Part shown: positions 48,373 through 55,759 of the stretch, piece after piece
How the letters are laid out: the number at the start of each line of letters is the position of its first letter
Numbering within the stretch: position 1 is the first letter of the stretch
Assembly: GCA_016712145.1 (NCBI GenBank)
Contig: JADJRO010000001.1
Span: 1,612,001 to 1,676,000, forward strand
Direction of reading: 5' to 3'
Length of the DNA: 64,000 bases
Origin: Saprospiraceae bacterium
Lineage (GTDB): Bacteria > Bacteroidota > Bacteroidia > Chitinophagales > Saprospiraceae
Made by a program: the position numbers and the translations under genes
The notes under the pieces: model-generated
What the model was told of the DNA's origin: nothing
The model's database searches: none
What the model saw: only the letters and a program-made list of their open reading frames with translations

Positions 48373-48840
48373 ATGAACGTTCTTCGTAATATTTGGACAA
48401 TCGAACTCATTTGGTGGATATCAGCAGCGCTGTTGGCAGGACTTATTCTGTTTCCAATCCATTTTTACAAAATTGAATTTGAATTTTATACGGTCAACTT
48501 TTTTTATATTTTGGGATTGATCTTATTTGTCCGATGGATCTTTCTTTGGAAATATACCCCATATGCCTGGTGGATCCCTTTTAAGTTGGTCGTACTCTTC
48601 TTAATGATACCGGTCGTATTTTGGGGCATTACCTCGTTCTATGGATTCAAAGGGTATCTGGATGAAGTTGGAATTCAGGAATTTGTTTCACATCTCAATG
48701 AAGCCGATCAATCCAGCTTGTCTGTTTATATTCGAACTGAAATGATCTTTTTCGCCAGCGCCTTTATTTTTTCCGGATGTTGTATTCCCTTAAAAATGAT
48801 TGCAAGTATTTGGAAACAATACAATCGAAACACAGTTTAA
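48373..48840 (+). CDS. Four-helix membrane protein, unknown
   Basis: A 155-residue protein with membrane segments at about 12-30, 38-57, 68-88 and 122-142, rich in tryptophan and phenylalanine. No family is recognised. It starts 89 bp from the divergent AI-2E-family gene, and the AhpD-like gene follows after 28 bp; cotranscription with the latter is likely. Confidence 0.7.
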   Translation: MNVLRNIWTIELIWWISAALLAGLILFPIHFYKIEFEFYTVNFFYILGLILFVRWIFLWKYTPYAWWIPFKLVVLFLMIPVVFWGITSFYGFKGYLDEVGIQEFVSHLNEADQSSLSVYIRTEMIFFASAFIFSGCCIPLKMIASIWKQYNRNTV

Positions 48841-48868
48841 TCTTAGCAAATTCAAAATAAATAAAACC

Positions 48869-49228
48869 ATGTCACTTGTAAAGGAATTTAATGACTACAG
48901 ATCTCGGATGAACGATGTAATCTTATCGCACGATCACCTTCCTTTAAAACGATTTTTTTCTTTGGATCATCAAATGTATCAGGAGTCAGCCCTTCCTGTG
49001 AAAACCAAAGAATTGCTGGGACTAGTTGCCTCCATGGTACTTCGCTGCGATGATTGCATCAAATATCATTTACAAAAATGTTTTGAAAATGAAGTGAGTA
49101 TAGAAGAGATTTATGACGTATTTGCAATCGCCAATATGGTTGGTGGTTCGATCTGTATTCCACACACGCGAAGGGCGGCTGAGTATTGGGAAGAATTGAT
49201 TGGGAATCGGGAGGAGGATAAAGGATAA
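48869..49228 (+). CDS. AhpD-like carboxymuconolactone decarboxylase family protein
   Basis: A 119-residue protein of the CMD/AhpD family with the redox motif RCDDCIKYH (Cys60, Cys63, His67) and the segment IYDVFAIANMVGGS. Such proteins act as peroxidase partners or thiol-disulfide enzymes. I chose ATG 48869 (MSLVKEF); the longer frame overlaps the previous gene. The last codons (EEDKG then TAA) lie in the first two units of a 45-unit heptamer array, so the native stop seems to have been replaced by the repeat. Confidence 0.88.
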   Translation: MSLVKEFNDYRSRMNDVILSHDHLPLKRFFSLDHQMYQESALPVKTKELLGLVASMVLRCDDCIKYHLQKCFENEVSIEEIYDVFAIANMVGGSICIPHTRRAAEYWEELIGNREEDKG

Positions 49229-49537
49229 AGGATAAAGGATAAAGGCTAGAGGATAAAGGCTAGAGGCTAGAGGCTAAAGGCTAGAGGCTAGAGGCTAGAG
49301 GATAAAGGATAAAGGCTAGAGGCTAGAGGCTAGAGGCTAAAGGATAAAGGCTAGAGGCTAGAGGCTAAAGGATAAAGGCTAGAGGCTAGAGGCTAGAGGC
49401 TAGAGGCTAGAGGCTAGAGGCTAGAGGCTAAAGGATAAAGGCTAGAGGCTAGAGGCTAGAGGCTAGAGGCTAGAGGCTAGAGGATAAAGGCTAGAGGCTA
49501 AAGGCTAGAGGCTAGAGGCTAGAGGCTAGAGGTGAGA
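49216..49537. repeat. 45-unit heptamer tandem array
   Basis: Forty-five perfect 7-bp units from 49216 to 49530 in unbroken register, made of only three variants: GGCTAGA (29), GGATAAA (11) and GGCTAAA (5), then one degenerate unit GGTGAGA. Because 7 is not a multiple of 3 and the units contain TAG or TAA, all six frames are closed within a few units. It begins inside the 3' end of the AhpD-like gene and supplies its stop codon. A shorter array of the same unit is at 52089. Confidence 0.97.
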
Positions 49538-50245
49538 ATAGTTGATGGTTGGTAGGTGTTAGGTGACAGTTGAATGCTTTAAGTTTAATTATTAATTATT
49601 AATTGTCCTTTTTGCGGCTCTGCGGCTCCGCGAGAAATTAATTAGTTGTTAGGGGATCGTAACGAGTGGGGTGAAGCTGATCATAGACCAAAGACTATAG
49701 CCTATCGCTAAAAAAAAAGCCCAAATTTGCAAGGCGCAAATTCAGGCTCTTTCGACTAAGGTCTCAAAATAAGAAAACTACGTTCTTTATCTAAAATTAA
49801 ATAGATGTCTGGTTGAATTGGATAAACCAATTTGAATTAAAACTTATAAAATGGAGCGATAGGGTATCTGATCGTTATAGATATACTGTCGCTGGGATTT
49901 GACGTAAAAATAAATTCTAGCATTCAAATATCCAAATAATCAACGAAAAATATTATAAAAAAGTTTATATATAATATTATTAATTATAAAGACATTAAGC
50001 TGTTTGGAGATTTAATACATATTAAACACTGCAAATAAATGAATTATATATTACATAATATAATAATATTAAATATTTATTAAAAATTATTGATTTGTAT
50101 ATTAGGCTTGATAATTAGGGCATTAAAACATGAAGGTTTACGCTTTTGGAATTAAACTGAACCTAAAATCCGTTCAACAAATTATCCTTGACTGCGACCA
50201 AGAGTAGAAAAAACAAACATTCCCGTTTTATCTTTGCCCCATTCT
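49538..50245. other. Intergenic region before the tRNA
   Basis: Seven hundred bases without a gene. It contains a GC-rich word near 49612 (TGCGGCTCTGCGGCTCCGCG), an orphan minus-strand terminator, several small hairpins to its right (for instance AATTGG with CCAATT near 49815-49830) and then very AT-rich sequence. Confidence 0.4.
49710..49752 (-). terminator. Orphan minus-strand terminator
   Basis: AATTTGC and GCAAATT pair around a 5-base loop; after two mismatches GCC pairs with GGC. On the minus strand it is followed by T9. No minus-strand gene ends here, so it may close an unannotated RNA to its right. Confidence 0.65.
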
Positions 50246-50327
50246 GCCCGGGTGGTGAAATTGGTAGACACGTACGTTTGAGGGGCGTATGCCGAAAGGT
50301 GTGCAGATTCGACTTCTGTTCCGGGCA
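50246..50327 (+). tRNA. tRNA-Leu (anticodon GAG)
   Basis: An 82-base class II tRNA. Acceptor GCCCGGG pairs with TCCGGGC; the D arm is TGGTGAAATTGGTAGACA; the anticodon stem TACGT/GCGTA holds the loop TTGAGGG with anticodon GAG at 50280-50282; a long variable arm GCCGAAAGGT follows; and the T arm is GCAGA-TTCGACT-TCTGT. The discriminator is A and CCA is not encoded. It reads CUC and CUU codons. It is flanked by repeats and no other tRNA is in the window. Confidence 0.97.
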
Positions 50328-50384
50328 CTTGTGAAGATTTAAGAGAGGAAGTCTATAGGCTGTAAACTGTAGGTGGATTAAATG

Positions 50385-50535
50385 GTTCAATGCTACAATC
50401 CTGCAATAGTACAATTCTACAATGGTTCAATACTGCAATGGTACAATGCTATAATTTTAAAATTGTAATAATAAACCATTGGAACATTGGAACATTTGAA
50501 CATTGGAACATTGGAACATTGAACTATTGAAACAT
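50385..50535. repeat. Degenerate CAAT-type and octamer CATTGGAA repeats
   Basis: The first half has loosely spaced ACAAT/CAAT words every 9-11 bp. From 50477 the octamer CATTGGAA is repeated five times in register (one with a substitution), followed by degraded copies. Similar words occur at 46290-46430. They fill the gap between the tRNA and the lipoprotein gene. Confidence 0.7.
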
Positions 50536-50671
50536 TTTCAAATTCCTTAACACTTCCGTTAAAACTCTATTAAATCCTTTTAACTCATTAAGCGTTTTAT
50601 ACCAATTTAAATCCTATAATTAAATACAATTTGTTTGTAGTCTTACATTCTTAATTATAAATTCAAATGAA

Positions 50672-51847
50672 ATGAAAAATCTATGTTACTATTTGCTTTC
50701 CTTGTTGGTTTTAGCTTCGTGTGCTAATGTAGATAAAATGATTGACAAGGGTCAATATGATCAGGCTATTGATAAATTGGTACACAAACTTGCCGGAAAG
50801 AAAAATAAAAAGAAAGATGAAGTCATTGCATTGGAATATGCTTTTAAAAAAGCACAGGACCGTGATTTGAGGACAGAAAAAACATTGCGTGATGAAAACA
50901 TTCCAGAAAACTGGACCCGAGTTTATTCCATCCACAATCAAATTACTTCCAGGCAAAATAAAATTGAAGGATTATTGCCTTTGGAAACAAATGATGGATA
51001 TCAAGCCACTTTTAATTTTGTAAATATTGATGAACTTAAAAAAGAATCCAAGCGCAATACTGCTGATTTTTATTATCAATCCGCACTCAGTCTAATTGAT
51101 GAATCTAGAAGAAGTGGTGATAAGAACGCTGCACGGGAAGCTTATAATTACCTCTATAAAATAGATGGTTTATTTAGTCAATACAAAGAAAAAGAACAGT
51201 TAAAAAAAGATGCTCTCAATTTAAGCATGGAAAATTATCTGGTTAAAATAAATAATCAAACCAACCAGATAATACCTGCAGATGTTGAAGCTGAATTATT
51301 AAAATGGAGTGTGGGTGGATTGAATGCTAACTTTAAACATGTTGATGTTAGAGCAAATCCAGCATTAAACTACGATCATTACATCCTACTCAATTTAACT
51401 CAAATGGAATTTAGTCCTGAACGTGAAAAAACAAGGATATATGATGATGTAAATGAAATCACTAAAGAAGAAGTGGTGAAAGATAGAAATGATAAACCAA
51501 GAAGAGATTCTCTGGGTAAAGAAATTAAAGAAAAAGTTGTAAGCCGTTATGTTGCAACCATCGAAGAAATTAGTCAACTCAAATCCGTCTTGGTTGGAGG
51601 TCGATTGGAATTTATTAATGTACGATCTTCCGATATTGAATATACTAAAAGCTTGCAAGTAGAAGGCGTGTTTGAAAACAAAATGGCCAGATTAATTAAA
51701 GGGGATCGGAGCTACGTAACCGATGAATGTGAACGCATATTAAAAGGCCGCTTAGTAGCTTTTCCAAGCAACGAAACGCTGTTATTGGATGCTGTTGAGA
51801 AACTTAAAAGTCAGGTAAAAAACATCATAAAAGATAAAGTAAAATAA
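50672..51847 (+). CDS. Lipoprotein of unknown function
   Basis: A 391-residue lipoprotein with lipobox VLASC (Cys17). Residues 20-100 look helical and TPR-like (MIDKGQYDQAIDKLVHKLAG), followed by a beta-rich second half. No named family is recognised with confidence. It would sit in the inner leaflet of the outer membrane or the periplasm. yidD follows after 17 bp, so the two may be cotranscribed. Confidence 0.75.
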   Translation: MKNLCYYLLSLLVLASCANVDKMIDKGQYDQAIDKLVHKLAGKKNKKKDEVIALEYAFKKAQDRDLRTEKTLRDENIPENWTRVYSIHNQITSRQNKIEGLLPLETNDGYQATFNFVNIDELKKESKRNTADFYYQSALSLIDESRRSGDKNAAREAYNYLYKIDGLFSQYKEKEQLKKDALNLSMENYLVKINNQTNQIIPADVEAELLKWSVGGLNANFKHVDVRANPALNYDHYILLNLTQMEFSPEREKTRIYDDVNEITKEEVVKDRNDKPRRDSLGKEIKEKVVSRYVATIEEISQLKSVLVGGRLEFINVRSSDIEYTKSLQVEGVFENKMARLIKGDRSYVTDECERILKGRLVAFPSNETLLLDAVEKLKSQVKNIIKDKVK

Positions 51848-51864
51848 TTCAATTTATAATTCAC

Positions 51865-52101
51865 TTGAAGGTGCTCAAATACTTGATTATAATCCCCGTT
51901 AAAGCGTATCAATACCTACTTTCTCCCCTATTAGGAAAAAATTGTCGTTTCGAACCTTCTTGTTCTACCTATATGATTCAGGCAGTTGAAGAGTGGGGAA
52001 TTTTTAAAGGTTTTTGGTTAGGACTTCGGCGCATCAGTCGTTGTCATCCTTGGGGCAAAAGTGGAGCAGATCCGGTACCTAAGAAGAAGGCTAGAGGCTA
52101 G
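51865..52101 (+). CDS. yidD: Membrane protein insertion efficiency factor YidD
   Basis: A 78-residue amphipathic protein with the full family pattern: YQYLLSPLLGKNCRFEPSCS, then YMIQAVEEWGIFKGFWLGL and RRISRCHPWGKSGADPVP. YidD helps YidC insert inner-membrane proteins. It starts with TTG (51865) or GTG (51871). Its last residues KKKARG and its TAG stop are encoded by the first two units of a heptamer array, the same situation as for the AhpD-like gene. Confidence 0.93.
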   Translation: MKVLKYLIIIPVKAYQYLLSPLLGKNCRFEPSCSTYMIQAVEEWGIFKGFWLGLRRISRCHPWGKSGADPVPKKKARG

Positions 52102-52165
52102 AGGCTAGAGGCTAGAGGGAGGAGGCTAGAGGCTAGAGGCTAGAGGCTAGAGGCTAGAGGGAGGA
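52089..52165. repeat. Second heptamer array (11 units)
   Basis: Four GGCTAGA units, one GGGAGGA, five GGCTAGA, one GGGAGGA, all in register. The TAG that ends yidD is in the second unit (52099-52101). It is the same unit as the 45-copy array 2.9 kb upstream and has the same orientation. Confidence 0.95.
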
Positions 52166-52502
52166 GTGGAGAGGTGGATAAGATGAGAAGAGGAGTCTGA
52201 AATTGAGCGTTTCAGCTTAACAGCTTTATAGCTTCTTGGCTGGCTTTTGTTACAGAAGCAATATTTTTAAAAAATCCCCGGCAGCAACAATAACCAACCT
52301 TTGTCCTTTGACAGATTTATAAGACAACTACCGGGGAGGCTCTTTCGGATACTTCCGTTCAGATGCAAACAGACAATGTTTTATTTGGTTTTAGAAATTA
52401 TGCTAATATTTATCAAGGCAGGGAATTTTTACGTTAAAAATGACTAAGGCCCCTCCAAAATCTGACTACATCCATTACCTTTAAGTCCTTATTTAAAAAA
52501 TT
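52166..52502. other. Intergenic region before the Omp28-type gene
   Basis: About 340 bases; a purine-rich continuation of the repeat, then ordinary sequence. CCCCGG at about 52277 and CCGGGG at about 52333 could pair over a long loop. TACCTTTA near 52477 is a one-mismatch -7 element for the next gene. Nothing else is seen. Confidence 0.4.
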
Positions 52503-54179
52503 ATGAAATCCTTCAACCTAAGCATTCTATTCTTTTGTCTTTGGACTGCTTCCCTTTTGGGGCAATCCCAACGTAAAGTGTTGATTGAACATTTTACTCA
52601 GGCTTCCTGTGGACCTTGTGCTGCAATCAATCCACAATTACAACCCATTCTGGAACGCAACAAAACTAAAATTACAAAAATCACGCATCAGGTAAGCTGG
52701 CCAGGCGTAGACCCTATGAACAAAGACAATCCTGGAGAAGTACAGGACCGGGTAAATTATTATGGTGTTACAGGAGTTCCTGATATTTTTCTCGATGCCT
52801 ACAGCTCAGGAAATCCAACTGCCACCATCACAGATGCCAGCATACAAAATGAATATTTAAAACCTTCGCCTTATGAAATCAGCATCAGCAATACCGTATT
52901 GCCTGACTACAACTCAATTGAAGTTGAAGTGACGGTTAAACTGACCGGTGCAAGCACTACTAAACCGGTATTGCGCATTGCCGTTTTGGAAAAAATTATA
53001 AGTTGGACCAGTCCGCCAGGCACCAATGGAGAAAAGAATTTCTACCATGTAATGAAAAAATACCTGCCAAGTTCAAAAGGAATTTCGATTTCAGATATCA
53101 ATCAACCTGGTCAAACGAAAACATTTAAGTACGTTTATAAATTTGACAAGTTATACAATTTTAAAAATCTGGAGACGGCTGCATTTATTCAGGATCATGC
53201 CACTAAAGAAATTCATCAATCTGAAAACAAAGAAGTGCTATTTACCCCTACCGCAGGTTTGGATGTTGCGATTAAACAAGCAAACCCAACTGGTAACTTT
53301 ACAGATACAGTAATTTGTGGAAATCAAACTGCCCCGATTGTAAAAATTATTAATACCGGAAATCTACCCGTGACTTCGCTTGATTTTAGTTATCGTGTAA
53401 ATGGCGGCAGCCCTTCTACTTATCAGTGGACTGGTAAACTGGATTTCTTAAAAGAAGTTGATATCGTGTTGCCTGCAATCAATTATACTGCATACAAAGG
53501 TCAGAATACCATGCAAATTGAAGTGCAACAAGTAAATGGAGGCAGTGATATCAATACCATCAACAATGCTGCACTCTTAACGTTTCAGGCAGCACCTTCC
53601 ACCACTTTAAATTCGACTTTTGAAATGAAGCCAGGTGCCCAACCTGCCTTATTAAGCTTTACCATTAAAGACGATCAGGGCAAATTGATTTTGTCTGATG
53701 GTCCGTTTCCTGACAACATAGCCAGAACCTACTTTCTGAATCTTGATAAAGACCGCTGTTATACCGTACAAACCATCAACTCTACCAGCAGTTTAAATGG
53801 TACGTATAAAATTTTTGATGAACAAATAAACTTGATTATTCAACAAAGAGTATTAGGTGTTGGCACGGCAGAACGTGATTTTGGGACGTATACCGTTACT
53901 GTTTCAAATCAGGATGTCTCCAACTCGACTCGTTTAAAACTATTTCCAAATCCTGTCAGTGACTTTAGTACTCTTGAATACAACAGCAATCAATCAGGAA
54001 CTGCTCAATTATTAATATTGGATGTTAACGGAAATCAGCTTGATGATCAATCAATTTATATAACTAGTGGATTGAATCAAATTCCATTGAACTTAAAAAA
54101 TCTAAACAGTGGGGTTTATTTTATTCAACTGAATCAAAATAATCAATTGATCGGTACCAGCCGGTTGATTCGTTTTTAA
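52503..54179 (+). CDS. Omp28-related T9SS type A cargo protein
   Basis: A 558-residue secreted protein: signal peptide (cut near LLGQSQ), a thioredoxin-like Omp28 domain with EHFTQASCGPCAAINPQL (CxxC) and a cis-proline loop TGVPDIF, an Ig-like domain, and a complete T9SS type A sorting domain (LKLFPNPVSDFSTLEYN ... GVYFIQLNQNNQLIG). It is exported to the cell surface. It is a relative of the frameshifted gene at 37.3-39.3 kb. Its 3' end overlaps the predicted end of the convergent permease by 59 bp. Confidence 0.87.
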   Translation: MKSFNLSILFFCLWTASLLGQSQRKVLIEHFTQASCGPCAAINPQLQPILERNKTKITKITHQVSWPGVDPMNKDNPGEVQDRVNYYGVTGVPDIFLDAYSSGNPTATITDASIQNEYLKPSPYEISISNTVLPDYNSIEVEVTVKLTGASTTKPVLRIAVLEKIISWTSPPGTNGEKNFYHVMKKYLPSSKGISISDINQPGQTKTFKYVYKFDKLYNFKNLETAAFIQDHATKEIHQSENKEVLFTPTAGLDVAIKQANPTGNFTDTVICGNQTAPIVKIINTGNLPVTSLDFSYRVNGGSPSTYQWTGKLDFLKEVDIVLPAINYTAYKGQNTMQIEVQQVNGGSDINTINNAALLTFQAAPSTTLNSTFEMKPGAQPALLSFTIKDDQGKLILSDGPFPDNIARTYFLNLDKDRCYTVQTINSTSSLNGTYKIFDEQINLIIQQRVLGVGTAERDFGTYTVTVSNQDVSNSTRLKLFPNPVSDFSTLEYNSNQSGTAQLLILDVNGNQLDDQSIYITSGLNQIPLNLKNLNSGVYFIQLNQNNQLIGTSRLIRF

Positions 54180-55638
54180 TAAATAAATCAACACATAATA
54201 AAATCGCCAGGATTGAGCTTAATCGTGGCGATTTTTTTGCCCGTTTCGAAATAAAATATAAAGGAATTCCTGCTAAAATTAACAACAGGCCTACAATGCA
54301 TTTGAGTACCGGTTGTGAACCGTTCATGTAATTTATATAATCATTGTAAATGGTGGTGTACAAATAAAATCCAGTAAACACTACAAACAAACCTGACAAA
54401 TACGGAAACCATGGCACTTTATAAGGTCGTTCAAGTTGTGGGTTTTTGTACCGTAACATTATAACACCGGATGCACTCAATCCATAAAAAATCCAACTTA
54501 CAAAAATCAAGATGTCAGTCAATTGATCAAATGAACCGGACAATACAAATAAACATGCCCAGACTGAATTGACAATAATGGCCTTAAAAGGAGTTTGGTA
54601 TTTTGGATGAATCGTACCAATGCCGGATATAAATCGATGATCGATAGCAAAGGAATAGGTCACCCGAGAACAAGCAAAGACATTTCCATTTACAGCGCCC
54701 AATACTGAAATGATGACTATAAAACTAATTAACAATCCACCGGTGCTGCCAAATACATATTCCATAGCGGTTGCAGCTACAAACTCTGATTGCTGGATTT
54801 CATTGAACGGAAGTACATAAAACAATACGGTATTAAATAATAAATAAATTCCAGTACAAACCAGCAATCCAAAAAGCAAACTTTTGGCTATGGATTTATT
54901 TGGATCTTTAATTTCTCCTGCAACAAAACTGAGATTATTCCAACCATCAAAACACCAAAATGCACCTGCCAATGCTGCTATAAATCCTGACCATCCTAAA
55001 CTGCTATCAAGAAGTGGTGTTTGTGGTCTTGAAATAAAATTATTTTGCGAGAACAAAAACAAAAATAGGATTGCACAAAATATACTACCAAGTTTTAATC
55101 CGGTCAAAAAACGTTGTATCCAACTGCTTTGCTGTGTACTGTAACAATTAAAAATGGTAAAAAAAATGATCACTCCGATCGTGAGGATTTTCCTACCAAA
55201 CATTTCCAAAATATAAAACGTACCGACACCCGGCAAATGAAAAGAATACATTTGCTCGATGTTTGTTGGAAACCGAAATAATGGAATTAAATAATCCAGA
55301 TAATAAGCAGCTACATATGCAATGGACGCAATGCCGGCTGTATTAAAAACAACTATTGAGGCCCAACCGTATAAGAATGCAACAAAATCACCGAACATCT
55401 TTTTAAAAAATACGTATTGTCCGCCCGTCTCCGGATACAAGCAAGCAACTTCTGCATTGGTCAATGCACCGATAAGTGTAATAGTTCCTGCAAACAACCA
55501 AAGAACCAAAATCCCATAAATAGAAGGAAATTGGATGGCCATGCTGGCCGGCTTCAAAAAAATACCGGATCCTATGACGGCTCCAATGACAATGGCTAAG
55601 AGTGTTGAATAGCTAAGTTGGCGAGAGAGTTGTGGCAT
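54121..55638 (-). CDS. APC-superfamily amino acid permease
   Basis: A protein of about 505 residues with twelve to fourteen helices. The APC signature GAVIGSGIFLKPASMAIQFP is near the N-terminus. I chose ATG 55638 (MPQLSRQLS); the longer frame reads into a palindrome. It imports or exchanges amino acids. The last 33 residues are doubtful: the frame runs through the terminator hairpin of the convergent gene (54200-54238). Dropping one A from the A7 run there would give a stop at 54219, ending at KRAKNRHD, so the true C-terminus is probably there. Confidence 0.85.
   Translation of the reverse strand: MPQLSRQLSYSTLLAIVIGAVIGSGIFLKPASMAIQFPSIYGILVLWLFAGTITLIGALTNAEVACLYPETGGQYVFFKKMFGDFVAFLYGWASIVVFNTAGIASIAYVAAYYLDYLIPLFRFPTNIEQMYSFHLPGVGTFYILEMFGRKILTIGVIIFFTIFNCYSTQQSSWIQRFLTGLKLGSIFCAILFLFLFSQNNFISRPQTPLLDSSLGWSGFIAALAGAFWCFDGWNNLSFVAGEIKDPNKSIAKSLLFGLLVCTGIYLLFNTVLFYVLPFNEIQQSEFVAATAMEYVFGSTGGLLISFIVIISVLGAVNGNVFACSRVTYSFAIDHRFISGIGTIHPKYQTPFKAIIVNSVWACLFVLSGSFDQLTDILIFVSWIFYGLSASGVIMLRYKNPQLERPYKVPWFPYLSGLFVVFTGFYLYTTIYNDYINYMNGSQPVLKCIVGLLLILAGIPLYFISKRAKKSPRLSSILAILLCVDLFIKNESTGWYRSIDYFDSVE
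54200..54238 (+). terminator. Terminator of the Omp28-type gene
   Basis: AAAATCGCCA pairs with TGGCGATTTT (10 bp) and GATT with AATC inside the loop; T7 follows (54232-54238). It lies 20 bp after the stop codon, inside the nominal reading frame of the convergent permease. Confidence 0.85.
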
Positions 55639-55671
55639 GGGATGATTCAATCGGAAAAAGCATTCCTTTCC

Positions 55672-55731
55672 CATTCCCATCTCTTCCCAAACCAAGGGTT
55701 TAAACCCTTGGTTTGGGAAGAGATGGGAATG
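55672..55731. repeat. 60-bp perfect palindrome without loop
   Basis: Two 30-bp arms meet at GGGTTT/AAACCC with no spacer (centre between 55701 and 55702). The flanks continue as an imperfect inverted repeat. It lies between the permease start and the stop of the TonB receptor, both on the minus strand, and would form a very stable hairpin in RNA or a cruciform in DNA. Confidence 0.97.
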
Positions 55732-55759
55732 CAGAAAGATTGCTCAAGAAAATCTTTAC

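Noticed and set aside
49216..49537. CRISPR array
   Set aside because: The units are 7 bp and contiguous with no spacers; no cas genes are present.
50163..50414. Minus-strand reading frame over the tRNA
   Set aside because: It covers the tRNA-Leu gene and has no protein family features.
55672..55731. IS-element terminal repeats
   Set aside because: No transposase gene between or beside the arms, and the arms touch with no spacer.
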